A stretch of 51,093 nt of DNA from UBA7985 sp965661545 (GTDB lineage: Bacteria; Pseudomonadota; Alphaproteobacteria; UBA7985): the NCBI GenBank assembly GCA_965661545.1, contig CBFIEF010000019.1:1-51093 (forward strand). The letters are read 5' to 3'. Numbering within the stretch: the first letter of the stretch is position 1; each line of letters starts with the position of its first letter. Positions 1 through 8,466 of the stretch are shown here, piece after piece. Made by a program: the position numbers and the translations under genes. The notes beneath the pieces were generated by a model. It worked only from the letters and a program-made list of their open reading frames with translations, had not been told where the DNA came from and made no database searches.

Positions 1-109
1 TCCCTGAGGAAACAACCTTAGCGCAAAAGCTGGACCACTTTTCCGGGGGTAGCCTACCAACACGGATCATTTGATTTGCCTTTACCGCGCGCGAACCCAC
101 GTCTCCTTT

Positions 110-325
110 ATGAGCGCTTTAAAAACATTCCCCCCTGAACACGTCAGCGAGATCATACGCATGGCCCTGTCGGATCATATTAGCTTTAGTGATATTCAGA
201 TCGAATACGGGATCAGTGAGAAACAGGTGAAACTGCTTATGAGAACGGAACTCAAGAAAGGCAGTTACAAAACTTGGCGTAAGCGGGTTCGAGAATTCAG
301 TAATCGCAGAACTAATTACAAATAG
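110..325 (+). CDS. DUF2805 / TIGR03643 family small protein
   Basis: A 71-residue basic protein. The whole length matches the DUF2805 (TIGR03643) pattern as I know it: an N-terminal helix with IIRMALSDHISF, then a helix-turn-helix-like stretch with YGISEKQVKLLMR and a conserved SYKTWRKRV tail. The family's function is not established; the layout suggests a small nucleic-acid-binding protein, which is inference. I chose the ATG at 110 over an upstream in-frame start at 71 because the family homology begins there and the 13 extra residues look unrelated. It stands alone ahead of a 240-base gap. Family assignment is confident, function unknown. Confidence 0.85.
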   Translation: MSALKTFPPEHVSEIIRMALSDHISFSDIQIEYGISEKQVKLLMRTELKKGSYKTWRKRVREFSNRRTNYK

Positions 326-565
326 GCTGCCTGATCTACTCGAAGGGGACGTATTGCCCCCCCCACTGGTCCGCGAGCGGCGCAATGCCAATGAAGGCTG
401 GTTTCGGGTTTGGAACCCAGACTTATCGAAGACATCGGTCGACGACAGCGGTTCGTTGACCAGAATCAGCCCGCCGACAGCCCTCAGCACACTTGACGAA
501 CTCGGCAACAGGGTTAGCCTCAACCGATCATATTCGACCACCATTCAAGTTGGGGATCCGCTACC
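326..565. other. Gap with an unrecognised 71-codon open frame
   Basis: Between the DUF2805 gene and the RidA gene there is an open plus-strand frame from a TTG at 354 to a stop at 569, which overlaps the RidA start as ATGA. The predicted peptide matches nothing I recognise and its start has no convincing ribosome binding site, so I do not call it a gene. It could be a decayed fragment. Confidence 0.3.
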
Positions 566-1051
566 ATGACCACGCCAGAAGACCGTATCGCCGCCATGGG
601 TCTACAGTTGCCGAAACCCATCAAGCTCGCGTCGGGGATGAAGCTGCCGTTTTCCTTTATCAACGTTCGAGGCAACCGGGCGTTGATCTCTGGTCATCCA
701 CGACAAAATGCCGACGGAAGCATCAACGGCCCCTTTGCCACTTTGGGTGCAGATATGACCACTCAGGAGGGCTATGATGCCGCGCGCGACATCGCCCTTT
801 CTGCGCTGGCGAATCTCAAAGCCGAAATCGGGGAGCTGTCGCGGGTCAGTGGCTGGGTTCGCGTGTTCGGAATGGTAACTTCGACCCCGCAATTCACCGA
901 GCAGCATCTGGTGGTAAATGGCTTCAGCGACCTTATCCTTGAGGCCTTCGGGTCAGACGTTGGCCGACACGCGCGCTCAGCAATTGGGGTCGCTGCCCTA
1001 CCCATGGGTTTTGCGATTGAGGTCGAGGGGGAAGTCCTGCTCGACAGCTAA
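566..1051 (+). CDS. RidA family protein (enamine/imine deaminase)
   Basis: A 161-residue member of the RidA/YjgF/UK114 superfamily, longer than the 130-residue archetype and closer to the 150-160-residue YjgH/Rid-like subgroups. Visible hallmarks are an early strand with ALISGHPRQ, a central helix following the GYDAARDIALSALANL stretch, and the C-terminal ARSAIGVAALPMGFAIEVEGE region, which holds the arginine and glutamate expected in the active site. The known role is hydrolysis of reactive enamine/imine intermediates such as 2-aminoacrylate in the cytosol. The next gene is a PLP serine/threonine dehydratase, which generates such intermediates, so the pair is functionally coherent. The ATG at 566 is preceded by GGGGA. 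Confidence 0.88.
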   Translation: MTTPEDRIAAMGLQLPKPIKLASGMKLPFSFINVRGNRALISGHPRQNADGSINGPFATLGADMTTQEGYDAARDIALSALANLKAEIGELSRVSGWVRVFGMVTSTPQFTEQHLVVNGFSDLILEAFGSDVGRHARSAIGVAALPMGFAIEVEGEVLLDS

Positions 1052-1150
1052 GACCATCAGGCCGCTGCGGCGGTATCATGGGGCGCCAGTTGGCGTATCA
1101 ATCGTGGAACCGGATGCCGGTCTTCACACTCAAAGAATGGGACACGTACC

Positions 1151-2086
1151 GTGATTGGACGCGCCGATATCGAAGCCGCTTACGAGCGCATTCTACCTTA
1201 CATCCGTCGCACTCCGGTGATGCACATGGATGCTGGCGCCTTTGGTCTGGGGTATCCGGTGACGCTCAAGATGGAACATCTGCAGGCCACGGGATCGTTT
1301 AAACTGCGTGGAGCCTTCAACAACCTACTGACCCAAACCTTGGGCGAGGCTGGTGTCGTTGCCACGTCAGGGGGCAACCATGGCGCTGGCGTTGCCTATG
1401 CCGCGACTGCACTGGGTGTGCCTTCGACCGTTTATGTCCCTGCGGCCATAGCAGCCGAGGTCAAGCTTCGCCGCATGCGCGGCTTCGGGGCCGAGGTGGT
1501 TAAAGTGCCAGACCCGGTTGGTAATGCCGCCTTGGAATGCCAAGCCCATGCCGCCAGGACCGGCGCCCTTGAAATCCACCCGTTTGACAGTGACGCGACA
1601 TTGGCGGGACAAGGGACGATCGGCTTAGAGCTGTCGGCTCAAACGGAAATCGACACATTGCTGGTATCGGTCGGCGGCGGAGGGCTTATAGGGGGAATCC
1701 TGTCGCACTATCAGGATGATCTACGCGTGATCTCAGTCGAAACCGAGCGGACTGCCTCGCTGGCACCAAGCCGCGAGAAGGGAGAACAGGTCTCGATCAT
1801 GCCCGGCGGCATTTCGGCCAGCGGCCTGGGGGCCAGCGCCATCGGCGACCGTGGTTGGGCCGCAGCTCAGAAGTGGCTCGATGGCCATGCCGTCGTATCG
1901 GACGCCGATACCTTCGAGGCACAGCGGCTGTTGTGGGAGGCCAGCCGGATCGTGGTGGAACCAAGCGCTGCGACAGCACTCGCAGCGTTGACTGCAGGGG
2001 CTTACGTCCCGGAAAAAGACGAGAGGGTGGCCGTGCTGCTTTGTGGAGGCAACGCCGAACCAAATTGGTTCCTCGACGAAGACTGA
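1151..2086 (+). CDS. PLP-dependent threonine/serine dehydratase (fold type II)
   Basis: A 311-residue fold-type II PLP enzyme. The Schiff-base lysine is in GSFKLRGAFNNL (about residue 48), followed by the substrate loop SGGNHGAGVAYAA and the glycine-rich phosphate-binding loop VSVGGGGLIGGI. There is no C-terminal ACT domain, so it resembles catabolic or serine racemase-like dehydratases rather than biosynthetic IlvA. Expected reaction: deamination of L-serine or L-threonine to pyruvate or 2-oxobutyrate with loss of ammonia. Serine racemase or 3-hydroxyaspartate dehydratase activity cannot be excluded. The start is GTG. It lies 99 bases after a RidA-type deaminase, which would hydrolyse the released enamine. 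Confidence 0.88.
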   Translation: MIGRADIEAAYERILPYIRRTPVMHMDAGAFGLGYPVTLKMEHLQATGSFKLRGAFNNLLTQTLGEAGVVATSGGNHGAGVAYAATALGVPSTVYVPAAIAAEVKLRRMRGFGAEVVKVPDPVGNAALECQAHAARTGALEIHPFDSDATLAGQGTIGLELSAQTEIDTLLVSVGGGGLIGGILSHYQDDLRVISVETERTASLAPSREKGEQVSIMPGGISASGLGASAIGDRGWAAAQKWLDGHAVVSDADTFEAQRLLWEASRIVVEPSAATALAALTAGAYVPEKDERVAVLLCGGNAEPNWFLDED

Positions 2087-2141
2087 AACGACCCCGAACC
2101 GGGAAACCGGATCATGGCAAATGTAATCGTAGTCAGAGGGC

Positions 2142-2825
2142 TTAACTGACCTGCACGAGGGCATCGTGGACGGCGTGCTCGATGACCAAATCAGCACTCA
2201 TGCTTTCTTGCAGAACCAGCGCAGCATTCGGTAAATCGTTTTCTGTGACTTTCTGCTGAGCTTCTTGCGGTGATAGATGCTGGTCACGCCAACGTTCCAA
2301 CAACCGTGCTTTCAGAACCTCCAAGGGCGCTTTCACGAACACGCTTGCAGCATATAACGCCCGCAGATCTCGCCATGGTGCCCGGTTGAGGAGGAGATAA
2401 TTGCCCTCCGTCACGATGATCCGGGTCGAAGCTTCAACGATGATTTTATCGGGCACGACACAATCATTGCGTCGGTCGAAACCGGGTAGCCTGTGCACCT
2501 TTTTGTCATCGGACAGGGCCTCAAGGGCCGCAGAAAACCCCGCAGCATCAAAGGTATCAACTGCCCCCTTACGCCGACGAAGTCCCAGACGGTCAAGCTC
2601 GTCATTGCTTCGGTGGTAGCCGTCCATCGGCAAGATCGTCGCCTTAAATTCCGGTGCCTCGATCGACTGTTCATTCAATTGACGAACCACTGCGTCCGCT
2701 AGCGTGGTTTTTCCCGAACCGGGTGGACCCGCGATCGCAATCACAGTCCGACACTTGGGCTCCAGCCGCTGACTGATCAAATCGACAACGGACTGGATAT
2801 GCGCCTTGTGTGTGGTTTGGCTCAC
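2142..2825 (-). CDS. P-loop nucleoside/sugar kinase-like protein
   Basis: A 227-residue P-loop NTPase with Walker A GPPGSGKTT at about residues 32-40. The YHRSNDELDRLGL segment and the later TEGNYLLL segment are typical of the uridine kinase/pantothenate kinase/phosphoribulokinase-like group often annotated 'nucleoside/nucleotide kinase family' or as FrcK-like. It likely phosphorylates a small hydroxylated substrate in the cytosol; the substrate cannot be read from sequence. It starts with GTG and has GAGGG upstream. It converges on the dehydratase, with 55 bases between the stops. It is apparently monocistronic. Confidence 0.82.
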   Translation of the reverse strand: MSQTTHKAHIQSVVDLISQRLEPKCRTVIAIAGPPGSGKTTLADAVVRQLNEQSIEAPEFKATILPMDGYHRSNDELDRLGLRRRKGAVDTFDAAGFSAALEALSDDKKVHRLPGFDRRNDCVVPDKIIVEASTRIIVTEGNYLLLNRAPWRDLRALYAASVFVKAPLEVLKARLLERWRDQHLSPQEAQQKVTENDLPNAALVLQESMSADLVIEHAVHDALVQVS

Positions 2826-3120
2826 GCTACACCCTCGTTGGATTTTGGGACGGCCTGTTTCGCTTGGGTTTCATCAGGCCCATTCTCTGGCCAAGACAGT
2901 GCCGGTGGTGGTGTTCGGGGTCCACCCGATCTTTGACTGATCCCGACAGTGTTGCGGTAGCGCTTGGCGTTGGATTGGTCTCTGTGCGCATTTGAAGCCC
3001 TGACAATCAAACAGCGGTGAACAGGGTGAAGCGCTGCTTATATTTCACTGAGGCAGGATGCTGAAGCCTCGCGCCCTGTGTCGCAAGGGAAAGTGCGCGC
3101 CATTTCAATAATGCAACGGA
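2826..3120. other. Intergenic stretch without recognised gene
   Basis: This holds the upstream region of the kinase gene and the region downstream of the cytochrome gene. Short open frames occur on both strands but look like noise. I see no strong terminator or RNA gene. Confidence 0.5.
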
Positions 3121-3651
3121 CTAAGATGCGGAAGGGCAGTCTCCGTAAGCCAGCAGAAAGGCTGCGAGTTCTGTGATCTCCGCGTCCGTCAGCAGTCCCT
3201 CGTAGGCCGGCATTTGATGCGTTGTGGCAGCGTAACCTGGTGTGAGGTACACGGGCGGGCTGGCGATACTTTCCGACAAGTAGCCCAGCGCTGTCGTCGC
3301 GCCTCCCGCGTATCCCGGGTCTCCAATGTAGCGCGCAGCAGCTCCAGCCGCCGGGTCGTGATTGGGACCAAACATTCCACGGGAGTCAGCCGGTGAGAAA
3401 CTGTGGCAATATCCACAATAGTTGTTGAGATACAGCTCAAGCGTTTGCTCGAACCGGGCGTTGGCCCAAGGCTGTTTAACCCCTGCACACGACTGATTCA
3501 CCCCCTCAGCACGCAAGCCAACGGGGACGAGCAGCAGCGTCACGGCCCAGAATAATAGCAGCGGCAATACCCACAGCCGTCGAGGGCCCATGGCGGTTGC
3601 TGCTGCATGTTGAAGCCCGGTTTGGGCGTTTGAAGCGTTCCTTTGGTGCAT
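3121..3651 (-). CDS. Exported mono-heme cytochrome c
   Basis: A 176-residue protein with a basic N-terminus, one hydrophobic segment (about residues 26-48, WVLPLLLFWAVTLLL) acting as signal or anchor, and one heme-binding motif CGYCH at about residue 79. The likely distal heme ligand is the methionine in TTHQMPAYEG near residue 147, followed by the TDAEITELAAFLLAY helix typical of class I cytochrome c. It should work in the periplasm as an electron carrier. It starts 6 bases after the stop of the ScyD-like gene, so the two are co-transcribed, and the cytochrome may accept electrons from a partner enzyme. The ATG at residue 21 is an alternative start. Confidence 0.85.
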   Translation of the reverse strand: MHQRNASNAQTGLQHAAATAMGPRRLWVLPLLLFWAVTLLLVPVGLRAEGVNQSCAGVKQPWANARFEQTLELYLNNYCGYCHSFSPADSRGMFGPNHDPAAGAAARYIGDPGYAGGATTALGYLSESIASPPVYLTPGYAATTHQMPAYEGLLTDAEITELAAFLLAYGDCPSAS

Positions 3652-3657
3652 TATGGT

Positions 3658-4752
3658 CTACATGAACTGCTCAAACCGCAGGATCTGCCCCGCGACGGGC
3701 ATCACACCGTTGATGGCCACCAACATGGCCCCGTCCGGCGCAAACTCGATTGAGGTCGCAAAGGACAGGCCATCGACCACCATTTCCGATCGACCATCAG
3801 CGTGAATCCGGTGCACGGACCCACTTGCTGGAACTGGACCGGTTGGCTCGAAGAGACCAAAGCTGAGCACGTAAAGCGTGCCATCCGGCGCGGTCGCCAT
3901 GTCCACAGCCATCGTCAGGCCGGTGGCGTAGTCAGAAACTTCACCATCCTTCACGCTGACGATCTTGGCGCTGCCAGGAATGAACGGGGCGCCAGAAAGC
4001 AGTGAGACCAAAACGCTACCATCGGGGCCCATGGCGAGTCCGGTTGGAACCGGGTCGGAGACAGGCTCGTTGTTCCGGAACGGGTTCGGGAATACGCCCG
4101 GCATGCCCTCAAAGACTGCCATTGTACTGATCGCACCAGAGGTCGTGTCTAGCGAGAGCAGCGTGTTCGCAGCGGCGTCAACAATGAGCACATCACCCGC
4201 TGCGCCAAGCATCAGGTCATAGGGGTGAGTTTCCTTGTTGCCAGTGCCGTCCGGATTGTGCGTCAACTCATGCGCCCAGGTATCGCCAACCAATGAAACC
4301 GATCCATCGTTGTGGATTTCGACTACGCCAGGGTAGTTATCGACAGTGCTTTCTACGCCCAGCTCTTCCTGCCATGCGCCCGTGGTGACAAACAAACGAC
4401 CATCAACCTCGACCGAGCGCGCCGCGCCAATCAGCTCATGCTCGACGGCGACCGAAGGCAGGGCGGCCAACACACTTACGGTGCCGTCAGCGCTCACTTG
4501 GTGTACGCGGGAAGACGGCCCAACCTTGGCAGCAGTTGCGGCATAGGACTGGGGGTTGAAGTAGGCGAGGTCTTGATCCCCACCTGCACCACTTTCCGTC
4601 ACGATAATGGACCCGTCGGAGCGAACCATTATGCCTTGGGGAGCATGGAGACCATCAAGGAAAACTTGGCCGTCCGCAGCAGAAATAGGCTCTGCCTGTG
4701 CAGCTGCTGAAACGAACAGAGTCGCTCCAAGTGCTAAAATTATCTTTTTCAC
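3658..4752 (-). CDS. ScyD/ScyE family exported beta-propeller protein
   Basis: A 364-residue protein with a clear Sec signal peptide (KKIILALGATLFVSAAAQA, cleavage near residue 21) followed by repeated blades of the form 'DGSIIVTESG', 'GDVLIVDAAANTLLSLD', 'PDGSVLVSLLSG' and 'PDGTLYVLS', characteristic of NHL/SMP-30-like propellers and matching the ScyD/ScyE family. That family is named from the cyanobacterial scytonemin cluster, but members are widespread in other bacteria, where no role is known. The GTG start at 4752 follows GGAGGAA at good spacing. It is the first gene of an operon with a cytochrome c 6 bases downstream. A periplasmic or secreted location is expected. Confidence 0.85.
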   Translation of the reverse strand: MKKIILALGATLFVSAAAQAEPISAADGQVFLDGLHAPQGIMVRSDGSIIVTESGAGGDQDLAYFNPQSYAATAAKVGPSSRVHQVSADGTVSVLAALPSVAVEHELIGAARSVEVDGRLFVTTGAWQEELGVESTVDNYPGVVEIHNDGSVSLVGDTWAHELTHNPDGTGNKETHPYDLMLGAAGDVLIVDAAANTLLSLDTTSGAISTMAVFEGMPGVFPNPFRNNEPVSDPVPTGLAMGPDGSVLVSLLSGAPFIPGSAKIVSVKDGEVSDYATGLTMAVDMATAPDGTLYVLSFGLFEPTGPVPASGSVHRIHADGRSEMVVDGLSFATSIEFAPDGAMLVAINGVMPVAGQILRFEQFM

Positions 4753-5228
4753 GCTACTTCCTCCAAATTACTCGCGTCTGCACAAAACAGAGCATCAAAA
4801 TGTTTTCATATGCTGGATTAGACTCGTGAGTGCGACAAGCTATACTTTGAATGATGATTAGTTAATTTTGTTTTGAGGCCATTTTCTGAGTTTTGGTCCG
4901 CGTTATACTCACGCTTATGCTGCGATAATCTCATCTACAAAGGCGATCTACGCTAGGAGAACGCTTTGGATCTGGTTTTCAGCAATCTCATGCAAACATC
5001 ATTTCTCCGTGTGCCGTGAAGACCGCTGGCGGGTGCGCTTGATCTAAGCCCCCCTCCCCGACGCACACTTCCCTTCAACTGCAATTAGCCAAAATGCGCC
5101 GTTCTTGCCGACTTTTGCCGCATGAGACCGCGCAAGCGACCCTTCAACATGCTTGAGAAGTCGGCGTTGGGACGAGCGCTTTTATTCTGAAGCCTCGAAC
5201 CCTGATTTGTGCCGAGGAGCGGGGCTAA
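4753..5228. other. Divergent intergenic region, AT-rich in its left half
   Basis: 476 bases separate the ScyD-like gene (leftward) from the DMT transporter (rightward), so both promoters should lie here. The part between about 4790 and 4900 is AT-rich, the rest less so. I find no gene, hairpin or repeat that I can defend. Confidence 0.5.
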
Positions 5229-6155
5229 ATGACTAAGGAATTGGGCGGGATCATTGCCATCCTCACGACAGTGCTGCTGATGGCAATGACCGACGCTTTG
5301 ATCAAGGTGTTCATGGGCGACGTGAGCCTGTGGCAGCTGTTTCTGGCCCGCTCCCCCTTCGTGCTGATTATGCTGGTGGCTCTCGCCGTGATCCTGCCGG
5401 GTGAGAACCTCGCGCGCGCTTTTGCATCCTTCCGCGACCCTTGGGTGCTTCTGCGATCGTTTATTGTCATTCTCATGTACCTGTTCATGTACATGAGCTT
5501 TCCCTACCTTCATCTCGCCGTCATGGGCGCCGCCGTGCTCATCGCACCGATTTTTACAGCGCTGATGTCAGCGCTATTGCTGCGAGATCGAGTTGGTTTA
5601 CGCGGCTGGATCGGCGTTGCTTTGGGCTTTATCGGCGTGCTGGTCATCTCTCGCCCTGGCAGTGACGTGTTCCAACCTGCGATCGTGTTGCCGGTCATCG
5701 CCGGACTCTGTTATTCGATGACGGCTGTCCTGACTCGCGCCAAGCTACAGCACGTGAGCACGATCGGCGTCGCCCTTGCGCTCAACTCCATTCTGTTGGC
5801 CTTCAGTGGCGGACTGGTTCTGCTGCTCACGTTCCTTCCACCGCCAGAGGCGTGGGTCGAGCAACTGCCGTTCATGCTCCGCGCCTGGGCACCGATGAGC
5901 GGATCCGAATGGGGCGTCATCATCATTATGGCCGTGCTGACAGGTGGCCTTACAGTTTTGCTGACGCTCGCCTACCAGATTGGGCAGACGGTGGTCATTG
6001 CGACGCTGGAATACTCGTACTTAGTGTTCGCTGGACTGATTGGCTTCCTGTTCCTCGGTGAGGTTCTGGATGGTTTCAGCGTGCTGGGGATGATGATTTT
6101 GACCGCTGCCGGTGCGCTCGTGGCAACCCGCTCCGCCACAGTCGCCCGCCGCTAG
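5229..6155 (+). CDS. DMT superfamily (EamA) transporter
   Basis: A 308-residue polytopic inner-membrane protein with about ten hydrophobic helices arranged as two EamA repeats (roughly residues 5-140 and 150-300). The first repeat shows TDALIKVFMGDVSLWQ and the second shows a late helix with LEYSYLVFAGLIGFLFLGE, a hallmark of EamA drug/metabolite transporters. Such proteins usually export metabolites or amino acids; the substrate is unknown. The ATG follows GGAGCGGGG. It appears monocistronic. Confidence 0.9.
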   Translation: MTKELGGIIAILTTVLLMAMTDALIKVFMGDVSLWQLFLARSPFVLIMLVALAVILPGENLARAFASFRDPWVLLRSFIVILMYLFMYMSFPYLHLAVMGAAVLIAPIFTALMSALLLRDRVGLRGWIGVALGFIGVLVISRPGSDVFQPAIVLPVIAGLCYSMTAVLTRAKLQHVSTIGVALALNSILLAFSGGLVLLLTFLPPPEAWVEQLPFMLRAWAPMSGSEWGVIIIMAVLTGGLTVLLTLAYQIGQTVVIATLEYSYLVFAGLIGFLFLGEVLDGFSVLGMMILTAAGALVATRSATVARR

Positions 6156-6570
6156 AAGGCCAAGCCCGCAACGAAGCCGCACCCGACCAGCCATATTCAA
6201 CTAACCCAGCCGGGCTGGCACGTTCTGCATCGGAACGCACCACGTAGGCGCTCAAACCCTTCCGGTCTCCCAAGGGATAAGGCCCGGACGGCTCCCTCGG
6301 AAACCGCCGCGCCGCCGCATATCCATAAAGCACGCTCATGAAACCAACCGAAAGATCGCGCTATGTTGGCCCTCAAATGCCCCCGATTTGTATCTCAGGC
6401 AAAATAATAGTGTCTATGTTTGAGGCCAATACTCTGTCTGTGCGACAGGAAGCTCAGTTGGTGAGAATTTAGAATTAGTAAAACAAACGCCCACGCGCGT
6501 GACGATTGTCATCACGCTTCAAACAGCGCAGGGTTTCAGGCGCTTATTCATGAAAAATCGGGAGAACGAC
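6156..6570. other. Intergenic stretch before the first barrel-protein gene
   Basis: The left part is GC-rich and contains a short palindrome around 6206-6218 (CCAGC-CGG-GCTGG) that could end the transporter transcript, although it lacks a T-run. The right part, from about 6380, is AT-rich and probably holds the promoter of the gene at 6571. No gene is recognised. Confidence 0.4.
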
Positions 6571-6864
6571 ATGCAAAAGTGGGCGGTATACACGAAGTGG
6601 CAGCATCAAGACGGCATCAATGACCATCAGGCCATGCGCGATCACATGAGCACGCTGAAGGGCAAAACCGCTGCTGTAGAAATTCTGTGGTGGCAGGTGG
6701 ACGAAAACCATCATCAATCCGTGCTGGTTTACCCGGACGAGGCGACAGCCAAAACCGAGCGAGCGCAGCTGGAGGCCAATCGTCAAAAGGACGTAGAGAA
6801 CGTAAAGGTAAAGATGGTCGAAGAAGTTCAGGGACCGGTCATTTCCCAGTTTTCTGAACTCTAA
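6571..6864 (+). CDS. Small dimeric alpha/beta-barrel-like protein
   Basis: A 97-residue cytosolic protein with no signal peptide. The predicted pattern is strand (KWAVYTKW), helix (DHQAMRDHMSTLK), strand (VEILWWQV), strand (HHQSVLVYPD), helix (EATAKTERAQLEANRQ), strand (KVKMVEEVQGP). That is the ferredoxin-like order of the ABM/NIPSNAP/EthD type. The function is unknown: some such proteins are monooxygenases or heme binders, but no catalytic residue is evident. I chose the ATG at 6571 because GGGAG lies just upstream; a longer frame from 6499 adds an unlikely N-terminus. It is one of seven proteins of this general build in the window. Confidence 0.7.
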   Translation: MQKWAVYTKWQHQDGINDHQAMRDHMSTLKGKTAAVEILWWQVDENHHQSVLVYPDEATAKTERAQLEANRQKDVENVKVKMVEEVQGPVISQFSEL

Positions 6865-6951
6865 GCCTCGACTGCACGCCGCCCGGGCCAATCGGTGCCT
6901 TGGGCGGGCCTTGAAAGGCCAATCCGCGCTTATGATTGGCAGGGCGGCGCA

Positions 6952-7443
6952 TTAAGATTGTGGGACCGGCAGGGTTCGACAGTTTTGATCCTCGTAGACC
7001 CCCAGAGCGAAGTCTTGAAATTCATCAAAGATGCTGGCCGGGTCAAAGACCATCAGGCGCAGGCCGTTGACGCACAGCATAAAGGGCGCGGCGGCGTCCG
7101 TGCTGCGGTCGAGTTCTTTCACGTTATCGCAGTAGCTTTCAAACAGCTGGTTCTGCGCCACCCGTCCCTCGGCTGCTAGTGCATAGCCAAGCTCATAGTC
7201 CGCATCGACCGCCGCCTTGTAAGCGCCCAAAATGGGCGAGAGCGCAAGAAAATGTCCGCGTTTGTGACGCTCCAAGAAGGCAACGTGATCCATGCCGGCA
7301 CTGGGCAATAGAAGCCTTAGTGCGTGGCATTGGCTATGCGCCCGCCCCAACTCAATGGGGCTGAGCTGCGCCTCAGCCGAAGCTCGAAGCGCTAGCGCCA
7401 GCAGAAGCAGGGCCGCGCCAAGATATGAGACAAAACGGATCAC
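6952..7443 (-). CDS. Hypothetical exported protein
   Basis: I do not recognise the family. The frame is open back to 7590, but a GTG at 7443 with GAGG nine bases upstream gives a 163-residue protein beginning with a typical signal peptide (IRFVSYLGAALLLLALALRASA, cleavage near residue 22-24). The mature part is mostly helical, with an FESYCDN segment and a second cysteine near the C-terminus (QNCRTL), so one disulfide is possible; it resembles small periplasmic helical proteins. It converges with the upstream barrel-protein gene. Confidence in coding is good, in start moderate and in function nil. Confidence 0.6.
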   Translation of the reverse strand: MIRFVSYLGAALLLLALALRASAEAQLSPIELGRAHSQCHALRLLLPSAGMDHVAFLERHKRGHFLALSPILGAYKAAVDADYELGYALAAEGRVAQNQLFESYCDNVKELDRSTDAAAPFMLCVNGLRLMVFDPASIFDEFQDFALGVYEDQNCRTLPVPQS

Positions 7444-7753
7444 AGCGCTGAGCCTCGTGTCCGAGCCTAATGTCGTCAAGGCTAAACGCACGCTGGAAGC
7501 AGCAACCATGGTTGCCAAGTTATCACCCATTGCTTTTTGAATAACCACGACTCGCGCCTGCCTTTTCGTGTGGCGCGTCCAATAAATCATTATCGTTTTG
7601 CAAAAATTTAGGGTGTTTCTAGATAATGAGTTCAGTATATCGATGTTTATTTAAGCCGCTTTGTCATGCCGACGGGTCACAGACTGAAATTACTTCACGA
7701 TATTTTAGATTGATTGAATAGTTCTTCCCACTCAACAACACGGAGGAGAACGC

Positions 7754-8368
7754 ATGGTTATTTCATTTTGGGCATTCAAAGGCGAAAGCCTCGGGTCAAC
7801 AATGGCAGCAGCAACTCAGGCACAAGGCATTTGGTCTCGGCTGAGTGATGGCAAAGCTGGCACGGGACTTTGGGCTCTAGGTGGATCGGCGATCGGCCAT
7901 TACGGCTTTCACGTCGCCACCAAGACCGGCCATCAAAACGCAGTCCTGCGTCAGGCCTTTAACAACGACTCAGAAGCACAGTCGTGGCAGATGGCTTTCC
8001 AAGGGCAATTCGAGTTTGTCAGCCACGACTTGAACCGTGAAACGCAGCGCGTGACCGGGGAGCCAATGAAAGAAATCGGCTTTTTGGCGCACTGGCGTTT
8101 CACACCGGACAGCCTTGAGACAATGATGGCGTCTGTTGCTGAGTCTGGGAAGGTCTGGGCTAGCGCTGGCTGTGAATCGGCTGCGCTTTACGGCATCCAA
8201 GGCTCTGGCATTGGTCAGTTCGGTTTTGAAGCTCACTTCAAGGACGAAGCAAGCTTCGGCAAAGTGACCGATGCGCTCAATGAAGATCCTGCTTGGGCTG
8301 AATGGCAGATGAAGTACTGGGGCACAGGAACCTGGCATAGCAACGTCATGGCTAACCGCCTGCTCTAG
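7754..8368 (+). CDS. Tandem alpha/beta-barrel-like protein of unknown function
   Basis: A 204-residue protein preceded by a strong GGAGGAG site. It contains an internal duplication: residues about 15-80 and 120-190 each have helix - strand - 'G.(A/G)IG.(Y/F)GF' strand - helix - '(S/A)W..WQM' endings (GSAIGHYGFHVATKT...AQSWQM and GSGIGQFGFEAHFKD...AEWQM). This is the signature of two fused ferredoxin-like domains. No catalytic motif is recognised. The two-domain build is like that of the protein at 21919-22545. A good hairpin terminator follows at 8401. The function is unknown. Confidence 0.75.
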   Translation: MVISFWAFKGESLGSTMAAATQAQGIWSRLSDGKAGTGLWALGGSAIGHYGFHVATKTGHQNAVLRQAFNNDSEAQSWQMAFQGQFEFVSHDLNRETQRVTGEPMKEIGFLAHWRFTPDSLETMMASVAESGKVWASAGCESAALYGIQGSGIGQFGFEAHFKDEASFGKVTDALNEDPAWAEWQMKYWGTGTWHSNVMANRLL

Positions 8369-8400
8369 GAGGCCGCACTAGCCTTTCGACAGCCTATTGA

Positions 8401-8434
8401 GGGCGCGATTGCAATCACGCGGACGCGCCCTTTT
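8401..8434 (+). terminator. Rho-independent terminator
   Basis: GGGCGCG at 8401-8407 pairs perfectly with CGCGCCC at 8424-8430, followed by TTTT. It lies between the converging barrel-protein gene and the flavoprotein gene and best fits the rightward transcript. Confidence 0.7.
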
Positions 8435-8466
8435 CACTGTCTTGGCTTCAGTCAGGCGCTAAAGGT

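Noticed and set aside
1..74. A possible C-terminal remnant of a gene upstream: an open plus-strand frame from position 3 to a stop at 72-74
   Set aside because: It covers only 23 codons and shows no recognisable motif; it cannot be told from noise at a window edge.
354..569. A 71-codon plus-strand frame overlapping the RidA start
   Set aside because: TTG start without a ribosome binding site and no recognisable family; the overlap alone is weak evidence.
6076..6339. An 87-codon minus-strand frame downstream of the first DMT transporter
   Set aside because: It overlaps the transporter gene, has no family resemblance and shows the Arg/Ser-rich composition of a shadow frame.
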